From Microstegium vimineum (taxonomy: Eukaryota; Streptophyta; Magnoliopsida; Poales; Poaceae): DNA of 64,000 bases. The stretch spans positions 26,455,935 through 26,519,934 of the forward strand of contig CM039126.1 of assembly GCA_022036555.1 (NCBI GenBank), in the 5' to 3' direction. A program made the position numbers and the translations under genes. Every line of letters begins with the position of its first letter. Position 1 is the first letter of the stretch. This document shows positions 43,558 through 55,050 of this stretch, one piece after another. A model generated the notes under the pieces. That model saw nothing but the letters and a program-made list of their open reading frames with translations. It was not told where the DNA came from and made no database searches.

Positions 43558-46500
43558 TGTCACACTCCAAAATTTTCAATTTTGGATTGTGCTTAGAAAA
43601 CACTAAATAAAATAAATGATTTCTATATTGATATAAAAAATTTCAAGATTAGTTTGAGTTTGCACAAATTTAGTATAGGAAAAGTGAATTTATAAACTTT
43701 TATAAATCAATTCGACAAGCTTTGATTGTTGTTGTGTTTGTTTGTTGCTTGTCTTGGTGCATGTGAGTGTGTAAAATTTTCAAAATGCGATTAGTAAGAC
43801 GTTTATCGGTCTCTGTCTCATCTCTATCTTTTTTCTATAATCAAATTCTAGCTCGATCTTAATCCTTTTTTTGACATTCCCAATATCCTTTGTCTCTTGA
43901 TCCAAATCATTCCCTTGATTTCATCAATCATCAGCATGTCTCTAAATTCCTTCGAGGAATTTTTCTGGCCATTTCCGGATTTTTTCCTATTTATCTGTGA
44001 GCATTTTCTATTTTTTATATGCTTCAAAATACTTTTTTATGAGCTCCAAATATTTTATTTGGGTTTATCATGTTCCAAGGTGTCTCCAAGAATTTTCCCA
44101 GAATTTTCTGAGTCATCAGATTATTTTTCATGGCTTGAATATTAATTCTGGACTTTTCTTAAATTATTTTAGTCATGAAAATAATTTATTCGGAAAATAA
44201 TAAATAATAAATGTCTTAATTTTCCACCAGCCCTCAAAGCCCATGTGCAATACTTCAAGTAATTCTAAAAGGTCTAAATATTTATTTACTAATGGGCTTG
44301 ATGCTTAACTTGGCCCGTTAGTAAATATACACGGTGGTGCAACATCAATTAGTATCATATCGCTAGTTGATGTTGAGGTGTGGAGATTTCCTCCCTATAT
44401 ATATAACGGTGAAGGTCTCGACGTGCTCGTTCCAGAAGTACGTCCCGTTTTTTCATCCGCTCCAGAAGTACGTCCCATCCGCCGCTCCGAGCTCCGTGAT
44501 CTAAAATCAAAGTTTCGCATATATTATATTCCGAGGAGTTTTTCCGCTCAACTCCGACGTCCCCACGAATTTCGAGACTATCACCAGGTTGGTCTCGTCG
44601 TTATCTAGACCTAGGTGTATTCCTTTTATGATTTATCCAATCCATCAATGAATGATCAATCCACGTTCGTTTTTGTTTTTCTGGTAAACTCTTCTGGCGA
44701 CGAACACCATGGCCGGTCCTCCCCTTCGCACATACCGGCCCTCCCTAGGCGCGTAGGAGCAGCACTTCGCTGCTGCCTCCTCCCCTGCTGCCATGCATGT
44801 GTGCGGGCACGGGCACGCAGCCCTGCGCCGGCGGCCGAGATCCCACGTGCGGGCTAGCACTGCACGCGGCCTTGTGCTGCTGCACCGCCAGCCGGCCGTC
44901 TGTGACCCGAGCCTTTGCCCCTCCCTCACGAGCAGCAGGTCACCTCCGACTCCGGTTGCTTGCCGTGTCTGTTCGAGCAGTCCAAAGAAGAAGACGATGC
45001 AATTTTCAGAAATGCCATTGGTTAGTTAATCCTTCACGGTTTCTCCGTTTGAACTCCGTTTCGGTTGCGTTAGTTTTGTATCGTCGTGCTCTACGTAGTA
45101 GTGTTAATGTTTTTCATGGTACTTAATTATTAAATTTCGTAAATTTAAATATTAATTTAATTAATATTTAATCATTATCTTTTTTTTTATTAATTAAAAG
45201 AAAGTTAGATGTTAATTTTGTTTTGTACCATTTCAGTTGCATTTAAATCGTGATGACATGATCTATATGTTAGTGGTAATACTTATTCGGTCATAAGCTT
45301 TTCAATATTTTATTAAATTAATTTGGTTAATATACTTGCAACTAGTTTTATAATTAAGATCAATATGACTATTACACTTCGATGTTTTATAAACTTCTAA
45401 AATATTAATTTTATATGTTTCATGTCAAATGATCTTCTATATATAGTATTAAATATTAAATTGATTAAATTACATTGCAACTAGTTCAATAACTAAATTT
45501 AAATAGGTGTTTATACTCCGGTCTTTCGTATATAAATATTAATATGATTAATTGCTAATGTTAATATGCTCCTAAATTGTAATTTGATTACTTTAAATAT
45601 GTATCACATATTTCTATTAGATGCTCTCACATGTTTATTTTATTTTGCAAAGATAAATTTTAACTTGTTTAATACATTATGTGATAATACTGATAATTAA
45701 AGTATGACTAGATTACCTCGATTATTAAAATTACAATGTGATTAATGGATGATGTTAACATGCTATCAAATTATAATTTTGCCTAGTCTAGATACACATG
45801 TTAATTCCGAGTTAGATGCCCTCACATGATTCTTTCATTTGTTAAGTAAACTTTAACTCACTTACAATAAATTCTATGATAGTGCTTATAAGATAAAATA
45901 TGATTAATTGTTAATTTAAAGATACTCTTAGTTATACCTTTTTAGTTTAAACACATTGTTTATAGGTATGATAAACTTGTTTAGATGCTTTTGATATACT
46001 CTTCTTTTGCAAATATAAAGTTTAACTTGATTAAGTTATGTGGCGTTGTATATAAATGAGATATGAGTAGTTCCAATTGATGCTTTTAAATTATCTATGT
46101 TATAACTAATATTGTATTAATCACTTTCACATAGTTTTAATCAATAAATATAAATCAAACATTCATATTCTTATGTTATAATATAGTTAATCTTCTGATA
46201 GTCGTTTTTTCACGATAGTTCTGTTATTAGCGTTTCTTGCGTTCTCTTGACCGTAGTACCGATCTCTCTTTTGTATGTTGTTTTCTTTTGTCTGGTGTCT
46301 TGTTCTTAGTTGTCTCTTTTGTTTGCTTGTATGTTGTCTATGTGTGGTGCTTGTTACGAGTAGAACGAGAATCGCTTGTGAGCATTGAAGATCGGAAGGT
46401 GATGACCTGAAGCTGCTGGTGTGATAGTTGAGCAAGTGTTTAAGGCAAGTATAACATGGGATTATCCTTATTGTCCTATTAATGAATAATATAACTCATG

Positions 46501-47634
46501 CATGATTCCTTGTTCACCATAGTTTGATCCTAGTGATTGATATCCTGAATACCTTGTCACCTATGTTTTGATCCACCACATATGATTAGTATTGCTAGCG
46601 CTCATATCGGATGTACATGATCTTAACTTGTTAATGACTATATGCAATAATCATAAAACTCGCTTTTTAGCAACATTGGATTATAGGAGCTTATCTGTCG
46701 ACAAAATCTGGGATATACAGTACAACCACAAGGGCTATATGGCTGTGGCTTTAGCTAAGTCTGGGGACCTTTTCTAGCTCGTTCAGTGGTTACCTTTATG
46801 GCGCCAAAGGGGCGTGGCGAGACGGGTATAGTGTGGTTCCTAATCTATGAGTATAGCCGCGATGGAGTGTGCCATAGACAGGTATATCCCCCTGTCATGA
46901 ACCTTGCGGCCCTAACTTGTTAGACGAACCCTTGAAAGGTTTCATAGTGTACCGTGCCCGCTCACCTTGGCAGTGTTTTGGGAGTTGCAAACCCGGGCAT
47001 ATGGGCAACACGATTCGTGGGTAAAGATGTACACCTCTGATCAGAGTTAAAAACTATTATGATAGCCGTGCTCACGGACACGAGCGGCTCGGAAAACTAA
47101 CAGAATTATAGGGTTCTTATTTCTATGTTGGCTTATGCAATTTCTTATTCATTTATTGTATCATTGTCATTACTTTATGATCATGGATATTTGAGCTTAT
47201 GCATTACCTTGGCAATTGTTGATATTAACATGAACTTGATCTACTTAAAATGCTTACCGCTATGAACCATGCATAACCTTTTGAGCCTCATGAACCCCAT
47301 ATTATCTTGTTGAGTACGACATGTACTTACGCTTGCTTTACTTTTTAATATGTGGATAAAAATCCCGGATGGGTAACATAAGATGGATCTAGTGAGTTTT
47401 CTAAGAAGTGCTAGGCGTATGCAACCCCCAGTCAACTATCCCTGTGAAGTTGAACTTGGAGCCTGAAGAGAAGTTTAGTAATCGTTGCACTATACTCTGA
47501 TGTAAGTGCTCATATAAGTATATTTCCGCTATATAATATTGTTTCTGATATTTTTATATTTTTTTGTTGTATATGTGGACTTCCGGTGCACACATATGGT
47601 GATCCTGGTTTTTTTTCTTAAAACGGGTGTGACA
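43558..47634 (+). mobile_element. Solo LTR W2, 4.1 kb
   Basis: TGTCACACTCC to GGGTGTGACA, with perfect TSD TATAC (43553-43557, 47635-47639). The B 5' LTR has the empty site at 58374-58378. The TATA box is at about 44395-44405. Homology with W1 is clear for 43558-44395 and from about 45030 to the end. The 44406-45030 leader is unrelated to the W1 leader and GC-rich (44700-44950). No gene is supported. Confidence 0.92.
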
Positions 47635-48226
47635 TATACCTTCTGGTCCGGAGCCTGTCTTGACTTCTGCTTTGCTTTGACTGAGCAACCAGACCCTTGG
47701 CCAATGGTCCGGAGCACCACTGGACCACTGGTCCGGAGCTTCTCTATCAGCCAGCCAGTGCTAGGAGCAGCCGTCGGACACCTCCTATGGTCTGGAGCTC
47801 CCATGCACAACTAGTCCGGAGCTTCTGTCTTGGTCAAAATTCACTTCTCTTTTCTTCCCTTGATCTCATGTGCCATCACCAAGTGTTTCACTGACTTGTG
47901 CTCGTGTGTTGACATATTTTATCAAGTTTTACAAGGGTTGTTCATTAGGTTTAGATGCAATGCAATTATTATCAACCTAATGGCACTTGATAGTTGTAAC
48001 CGCATACTATTGTCCCCTCTTAATAGTACGGTTACCTATCCTAAATGTGATCACACCCACTAGGTGTCTTGATCACCAAAAGAAAAGGCCCTAGCTTATA
48101 CCTTTGTCTTCAATAGCTTAGGGTCTCCTCCTTCTCTCTTCTTCTCTAGGTGTGAGCTTTAGTTTGATTTCTCCTTAGCCTCCTCCTTGCCCCACCACTT
48201 GTCATTCTCACTTCTCCTTAGTGTAC

Positions 48227-48948
48227 TGTCACATCCGGCCCGTTTAGCCCATAGTGGCTCATGTGTGTTAATGAGATGTTGTTGAGGGTTTAGTCCCACC
48301 TTGGTTGTTTAGGGTGGGATAGAACAACATATAAGGCTTCTAGAGTCCATTCCACCATCTCTGGGTTAATCCTTTTAAGCGAAGCGAGGACAAAAGCTTA
48401 AGTGGGATGGTGGTGGGTGTGGTTCGCTCAGCGTGTAGAGTGGATCTGAGCCGTTTGGACTCTGGGGTGTTACAAATGGTATCAGAGCCGACCTTCGCGG
48501 CAGCGGGCACGTGCGGGCTAGGTGTGCGGACATGGTAGGTTCATTGCGCGTGTAGGCTCTGCGGGGCGCACGACATGACACATGTGCCAACACTGGGCGC
48601 ACGTTCGCATGTGCTAAGAGGGAACGTTCCTGGTCATCGTTTGCCCGGTTGTGGGTATGTTGGGCTCGATGAGGACGTCGAGTTCTTTGAGGGGGGTGTA
48701 TGTCACATCCGGCCCGTTTAGCCCGTAGTGGCTCATGTGTGTTAATGAGATGTTGTTGAGGGTTTAGTCCCACCTTGGTTGTTTAGGGTGGGATAGACCA
48801 AGATATAAGGCTTCTAGAGTCCATCCCACCATCCCTGGGTTAATCCTTTTAAGCGAAGCGAGGACGAAAGCTTAAGTGGGATGGTGGTGGGTGTGGTTCG
48901 CTCAGCGTGCAGAGTGGATCTGAGCCGTTTGGACTCTGGGGCGTTACA
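48227..48948 (+). mobile_element. TRIM T, complete 722-bp miniature LTR element
   Basis: LTRs 48227-48474 and 48701-48948 are each 248 bp (TGTCACATCC to GGGYGTTACA) and differ at only a few bases. The PBS TGGTATCAGAGCC (48477-48489) matches the plant initiator tRNA-Met, and the PPT is gaggggggtgta (48689-48700). The internal part is 226 bp and noncoding. The TSD TGTAC is perfect (48222-48226, 48949-48953). The B 5' LTR shows the empty site at 58957-58961. Such elements have no proteins and must be mobilised by others. Confidence 0.95.
48477..48489 (+). promoter_or_regulatory. TRIM primer binding site, initiator tRNA-Met
   Basis: TGGTATCAGAGCC begins 2 bases after the left LTR, the classical plant PBS for tRNA-iMet. 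Confidence 0.92.
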
Positions 48949-49026
48949 TGTACTAAACCTACTCACACTTAGATCTAGGTTAGTACTTAGGTTTCATCAA
49001 TTACCCAAAACACTAGAGATCTTTCA

Positions 49027-50151
49027 ATCTCCCCCTTTTTGGTAATTGATGACAACCCATATAAAATGATATATTTTTTTTTAATTTCAACCCGAAATGC
49101 TTGACACCACTTGAAAGAACAAGGATGATGTAAGAAGGTGGTCAACCATTTCTAAGTTGGTTTGGTAGTGTTAACTCCCCCAACATGTGTGCACTTCTAT
49201 GAATAAGAATCAAGCTTTGCACACATGCTTAGATAGAACTTTTGGAGGGGTGAACGACTCACAAACTAGGGCATGATGGGAATAGACCTTTGAAGCGTGA
49301 TACCAATCGAAGTGCATCTTTCATAGTTCCCTTAGAAACATGGTTAGCTCGATACCAATTGGGATAAACAATAACCAAGAGAGGATATCTAGCTAACTTC
49401 CTATGCATGCTAGTGATCAAAACATCAATCAATATTACAACTAGTCATGCACCACACAAGCAAGAACCACTTGGAAAAAACTTCAAAAACTTTCATGCAA
49501 GCAAGCATATGAGTGAATGCACATTCAAATGCAACAATTTGTTCATAGGCTTGCTCCCCCTACTTGTGTGCTCAAATTTTAATTTTTCATTGTTCAAAAT
49601 CCTATTTCTCCCCCTATTTCTGTTTTCCCCTTTTAGACCATTTTCAAGTTATGATCATTTTATCACAATTTCTCCCCCTTTGTCACATATTACCACAAAG
49701 TAAACCCCTTGTAGTAACATGTATCACTTGAGGATACTTAGAAAGATTTGTTTATCAACTCAATTTAAAAAGGAGTGGGGTGAATAATCTTTTATAGTTC
49801 AATCTAGATCACCTTTCCTATATACTTAACACGGTTTAAACCATGGACAAGCTTCTTCACACATCTCGCAATGGTTATCTTATCCATGTTGGTTAAGTAC
49901 AAGAATAAGAATTCTAGACTAAACATGTGAGGTTGCAAGCTTATCAACATGTCATATGTTACCACTAGATCAATCAACTCATAGAACCAATAGTGGTCCC
50001 ATATGCACATAGAAAACATTTTGATTTTCATGAATGAGCTTATCATGAGTGATGTCTATATGCTCTACACAAGACTGCAAAGGATGAATGCATATGTCAA
50101 TCAATTGTACCTTGCTATGTTGGAGTAGAGGCATGTCATAGGTGGGGTGCA
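49027..50151 (-). other. B region between pol and 3' LTR with multiple polypurine tracts
   Basis: There is no env-like gene; only short frames occur. On the sense strand, AGGGGGAGA-like purine tracts occur at 49028-49040 (next to the LTR), 49554-49561, 49607-49615 and 49671-49680. Multiple PPTs upstream of the 3' LTR are a described Sirevirus feature. Confidence 0.75.
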
Positions 50152-51634
50152 TCAACTCATGTTGGAGAAATCCAAGATGTTCAACTCATTCCTTAACATG
50201 CAAAACCTCTTCTCATCAAGTGGCTTGGTGAAAATATCTGCTAATTGATCATCGGTGCCCACATTGTCAATGTAAATGTCACCCTTTTGTTGATGATCTC
50301 TTATGAAGTGATGTCTCACATCTATGTGCTTTGTCCTTGGGTGTTGGACCGGGTTGTTTGTAAGCTTCACCGCGCTTTCATTGTCACAAAGCAATGGGAC
50401 ATTCTTGAATTGAATTCCATAGTTCTCCAAAGTGCCTTTCATCCATAATAGTTGTGCACAACAACTCCCCGCACTAATGTATTCGGCTTCGGCGGTAGAG
50501 AGTGCCACACTATTTTTCTTCTTGGATGACCATGAGACTAGTTACCTTCCCAACATTTGACATGTTCCACTAGTAGTCTTTCTATCCACTTTGCAACCCG
50601 CATAGTCAGAGTCCGAATATCCAATCAATTCAAACCTTGACCCCTTTGGAAACCATAGTCCAACCTCTTGTGTATGCTTCAAATATCTCAATATCCTCTT
50701 TGTGGCTTTCAAATGACTCTCCCGTGGAGAAGCTTGAAATCTTGCACACATGCATACACTAAACATGACATCCGCCCTTGAAGTTGTCACATAGAGTAAG
50801 CTTCCAATCATAGACCGATATAGTGTTTGATCTACCATCATACCACTTGTGTCAGTATCCAAGTGTCCATTAGTCCCCATAGGAGTACTAATGACTTTAG
50901 CTTCTTCTAGCCCAAACTTCTTTATCATATCTTTGATGTACTTGCCTTGACTTACAAATGTACCATTCTTCATTTTCTTGATTTGAAGTCCAAGGAAGTA
51001 ACTAAGTTCACCAATCATTGACATTTCAAATTCATTTGCCATCATCTCTCCAAACTCTTCACAAAAGTCTTGATTTGAAGATCCAAAGATAATGTCATCC
51101 ACATAGATTTGCAAGATAAACAAGTCATTTCCAATCTTCTTGGTGAATAGGGTAGTATCAACCAAACCCATCTTGAACCCTTTAGAGAGGAGAAAGCTTC
51201 TCCATCTCTCATACCATGCTCTAGGTGCTTGCTTCAACCCATAGAGAGCCTTCTTGAGCTTGAATACATGGTTGGGCTTCTTTGCATCTTCAAAACTGGG
51301 TGGTTGCTCAACATATACCTCCTCATTGATGTACTTGGTATAGCTTGATATTGTGTGTACAAGCATAGGCCAATAGGATTCTTATTGTCTCTAATCTTGC
51401 CACCAGAGCATATGTCTCCCCAAAGTCAAGACCTTTAACTTGAGAGTAACCTTGAGCTTCTAGACTTGCTTTGTTCCTCACCACTATTCCATCTTGATCT
51501 TGCTTGTTCTTGAAAACCCATTTAGTTCCAATGACATTGTGCTTCTTTGGTCTTTCTACCAATTCCCAAACTTGATTTCTTGTGAAGTTGTTGAGATCTT
51601 CATGCATAGCATTGATCCAATCAACATCCTTCAA
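50152..51634 (-). pseudogene. B reverse transcriptase and RNase H
   Basis: It starts with WINAMHEDLNNFTRNQVWELV (51634), the Copia RT N-terminus. A frameshift at about 51350 leads to the frame 51366-50542 with ALYGLKQAPRAWY (residue 40), polymerase motif YVDD (codons 51105-51094) and YLKHTQEVGL. An in-frame TAA at 50544-50542 separates RNase H, which continues in phase with ALSTAEAEYISAG, LLCDNESAV and TKHIDVRHHF and ends at 50152. Catalytic residues are present; one frameshift and one stop inactivate it. Confidence 0.92.
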
Positions 51635-51655
51635 AGCTTCATCAATCTTGGTTGG

Positions 51656-52201
51656 CTAAAATGATGAGACAAAAGAATAATGCTCACAAAATGAAGCCAA
51701 TCTTGATCTTGTTTGAACACCACTTTGAATGCCTCCAATCACTTGATCTAGAGGATGATCTCTTGCAATGTTGGTAGGTTGGGGAACTTGTATGTTGATG
51801 TCATTTGATTGAGATGATGAACTAGCTTGCACTTGATCTTCACTAGTATTTGCTTGATCTTGAGTTGGAGAACCACTAGCTTGCTCATTTGTAGGAATGG
51901 TCACTTGATCTTCATCTTCATCTTGGACTAGTCTTGGTCTAATGTCCCCAATATCCATATCTTTCATAGCATTGACCAACTTGTCACCTCTCACATCATC
52001 CAAGTTTTCTTGTTCATCTTAATTGAGAGTCTTGTGTTTCATTAAATTCAACATCATGCACTTTCTCAAGAATCCCACTAGATGAGTTCCAAATTCTATA
52101 AGCCTTGCTTGATGTAGAGTAACCAAGTAAGAAGCCTTCATCACATTTCTTCTCAAACTTGCTTAGTCTTGTTCCCTTCTTCAAGATATAACACTTGCAT
52201 C
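51656..52201 (-). pseudogene. B integrase C-terminal part and pol linker
   Basis: 52201-52014 continues the integrase directly after the Y3 insertion with CYILKKGTRLSKFEKKCDEGFLLGYS. A stop and frameshift at 52016 precede the frame 52003-51656, a variable acidic/Gln-rich linker with little conservation. The protein is split between 53908 and 52201 exactly by Y3. Confidence 0.85.
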
Positions 52202-53907
52202 TGTTGGTATTTCTTATGGCCATAGGATAAATTCGCAAGCGCACAGATTATACCGTTGTAGCACTTCACCTAGGAGTATTCCAAGGTATCATAATTTATA
52301 TTTTCCCAAGGGAAAGTTGGGCTAGAAATGATAATTAGAGAGAGATCCTAGAGAGCACCTTAACTTAGTACCAACTAGTATAGGGGGGTAAACGATATAT
52401 GATAGGAAGGGGTTGATGAATGAAGAAGCTACGGTAAAAGATACTTAGAACGGACTAGGTAGAATAGCTAGGTGGGTGGACAATGAGAGAGTACAAGGGA
52501 CTCCTACGCAATTCACTCTACTTCAATATACTTAGCCAATTAACTATTCTAAACACTAGAGTTTGTCTCCTCAATAAAAGTATGCTAGGCGAGGGGATAG
52601 ATCAATAGGAGGACAAAACTTCTACCGGACCACGCCCTCTTCTTACGGGGGCCTTACCTTTTAAGAACTTGCCTAAAAACACGCGGTGGAATACAAAGAC
52701 TAGACAAGGTTGTCACTCTCTTGCTAGCTACCACAAACAATCCGTGCAACAAGCGGTAACCAAGGATAAGATGATGTATAAGCACCACGCTTACACACAA
52801 CATATTACTTTGACTATGATCTATAATCAAAGCACCGTATGATAGGCAATGATCGCATACAGGAAAGGCCACAAGGATCACAGACTATGAATGTAAACTA
52901 TTAAAGAGCAACAACATATAACAAGACTATATCTAGTATAGTAATGGTCAAAGTAAATACTAAGTAAAGTAGAGAGAAAAGATAATATATTGATAAAGGT
53001 AAAGTCTTACAAAGAAAGAAAGATACAAGAGCTATACCAGATTCTCCAGAAGACAACTCCTAAAATCCCAAGCACAGCTCGACTCAACTCTAATTCCCAC
53101 TCTAGACTAACTCCTAGAACAATCTAAGGAATAGAGCTTGTAGGCTTCTTCACCATATCTAGAGAGGGGGGGTGTGACCCTCTATTTATAGTAGGGGAGT
53201 GGAGTAGGGGCTACTCCATCACCACGTTAGCGATCCAGGGCCTTCCATCCTCCACCCTTGGATCCAACCGCCTTAGAACCGACCAAGGGGTGGATGGTGT
53301 GGATTTCCACCATGTGTTATTGCATATGGAGGTTGGAGGGACCCAACCGACCTATAGAGGTGGTCGGTTGACCATCCCTATGGCCAGTTGGCCCTCCTCT
53401 GGCCTCCTAGAGGTGGTCCCACTGGTCAGGGACCAAGTGGAGCCTGGTGGGCCCAGATGGGGGGTCGGCCGACCGCCCCTTGGGGTGTCTAGCCCACCTC
53501 GGTCTCCCAGCTGCTGGTCCCACCTGTCATGGATGTTGGTTGTTGATTCTGAGATGGTTGTCACGTTTATCTCCTTGGTGTGGGCCCATGGATCCATGTG
53601 CTATGCATGTGAGCCGTTGAGAGAAAGCACAGAGTGATCCAAGGGTTGGAAATCACTCTAGGATGCTTCTCTTGGATCATGGCCGAGAGGGGAGCCAGGT
53701 GGGCCCATAGGGTGGTCGGTCACCCCCCTATGTGGGTCGCACTGGCTCTCATTTGCTTCATTTCTTCATTCCTGCACTCAAACACTCATGGACATGTGGA
53801 ACTGGTTATTTGATAAAATATGCCTATGATGTGTTTGTTTATCCTTGATCCTGAAGTTGGTGGCAACATTTTAGCTATGTAAAAGTTGATCATAATTTAT
53901 GCCAACA
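52202..53907 (-). mobile_element. Solo LTR Y3, inserted in B pol
   Basis: On the minus strand it reads TGTTGGCATA to ATACCAACA and matches the Y1 LTRs. Flanks GCATC (52197-52201) and ACATC (53908-53912) form a TSD with one mismatch. The TATA box is at 53183-53190. One GGTCGGCCGACC palindrome is intact (53463-53474) and two are degenerate (53362-53373, 53714-53724). No internal sequence is present, so it is a solo LTR. The integrase frame continues across it. Confidence 0.92.
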
Positions 53908-55035
53908 ACATCCAAACACTCTAAAGTATGCAATATTTGGCTTCCTTCCATTCAAGAGCTCATATGGAGTCTTCTCAAGCATCCCATGACAATAGATATG
54001 GTTGCTTGAGTAGCAAGCCGTATTGATAGCTTCGGCCCAAAAGGAATGACTAACATTGTACTCACTTAGCATTGATCTTGCCATGTCAATCAAAGTTCTA
54101 TTCTTCCTTTCAACTATCCCATTGGATTGAGGAGTGTACTTTGGAGAGAATTGATGGTTGATTCCAAAGTCATCACAAAGTTCTTCAACTCTTGTGTTCT
54201 TAAACTCACTCTCATTGTCACTTCTAACTCTCTTGATAGTTGTTTCAAACTCATTTTGGCACCTCTTGAAAAATGACTTAAAGATATCAAATGTGTCACT
54301 CTTGTCACTCAAGAAGAATACCCATGTGTATCTTGTGAAGTCATCCACTATCACAAATCCATACTTGTTTCCACCAATGCTTGCATATGTAGTTGGCCCA
54401 AAGATATCCATGTGCAATAACTCAAAAGCTTTGCTTGTACTCATGATGCTCTTCTTTGAATGAGTGTTGCCAACATGCTTTCCGGCTTGACATGAGCTAC
54501 ATAGCTTGTCCTTCTCAAAGGTAACATCCTTCAATCCCTTCACTAGATCATGCTTGACTAGCTTGTTCAATTGCTTCATGCCTACATGACCAAGCCTTCT
54601 ATGCCACAACCAACCCATGCTAGATCTTGAGATGAGACATGTTGAGAGTTGAGTCTCACTAGAATTGAAATACACTAGGTAGAGGTTCTCATACCAAAAT
54701 CCCTTGAAGATCATGTTTGAACCATCCACACTAATGATTTCAACATCCTCCACTCCAAAGATGCACTTGAAACCAAGATCACACAATTGGGCCACCGACA
54801 ATAAGTTGAACTCAAGCCTTTCCACTAGAAACACATTGCTAATGCTTAGATCATTGGAGATAGCAATCTTTCCAAGCCCTTTCACCTTGCCTTTGCCATT
54901 GTCACCAAATGTGATACTATCAAATCCATGATTGTTATATTGGTTGATTGAGTTGAACATCCTTCCATCACCGGTCATGTGTTGAGTGCACCCACTATCA
55001 AGCACCCAATGCCTCCCTTCGGCTTTGTAATTGAC
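53908..55035 (-). pseudogene. B protease, pre-integrase and integrase core
   Basis: The open frame starts after the TAG at 55038-55036. It has the protease motif D-S-G (residues 3-5 from 55005), the zinc site H135, H140, C169, C172, and the integrase core with D200 (HMDIFGP), D263 (RSDNESEF) and E299 (NGIVERKNR). Spacing D-62-D-35-E is complete. The frame is intact until Y3 cuts it after AYFRVFGC. Apart from that insertion this is the best preserved coding part in the window. Confidence 0.93.
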
Positions 55036-55050
55036 CTACAAGAGAGATCA
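55036..55050 (-). other. Tandem in-frame stops at the B gag/pol border
   Basis: On the minus strand TGA TCT CTC TTG TAG lies between gag and pol, which are in the same frame. Element A has the same arrangement with TAA as second stop, near 41125-41110. The sequence after it (GTCAATTAC) is also shared. The stops are therefore likely ancestral to both copies. Confidence 0.7.

Larger units (their letters stand above)
42378..49026 (-). mobile_element. B 3' LTR (interrupted by W2 and TRIM T)
   Basis: After removing W2 and T and their duplications, about 1840 bp align with the 5' LTR 57135-59034. Ends are TGAAAGGTCC and GATCTTTCA. A deletion of about 48 bp relative to the 5' LTR is near 43065. On its right the sense-strand PPT (GGGGGAGA) abuts at 49028-49040. 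Confidence 0.92.

Noticed and set aside
44615..45126. Frames in the GC-rich leader of W2
   Set aside because: Low-complexity Arg/Pro/Ala translation typical of GC-rich noncoding DNA; three overlapping frames, none supported.
48375..48773. 132-codon minus-strand frame across TRIM T
   Set aside because: It runs over the left LTR, internal part and right LTR of a noncoding miniature element. No domain, and it is explained by GC-rich sequence.
48227..48948. T as a Cassandra element carrying 5S rRNA sequence
   Set aside because: LTR size and tRNA-Met PBS would fit, but I see only a weak resemblance around 'aagcgaagcgagg' and no clear 5S sequence. A search against Cassandra LTRs would settle it.
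49804..50046. Possible env-like gene after pol of B
   Set aside because: Only an 80-codon hydrophobic frame, without transmembrane or signal arrangement convincing enough. The rest of the interval is noncoding.
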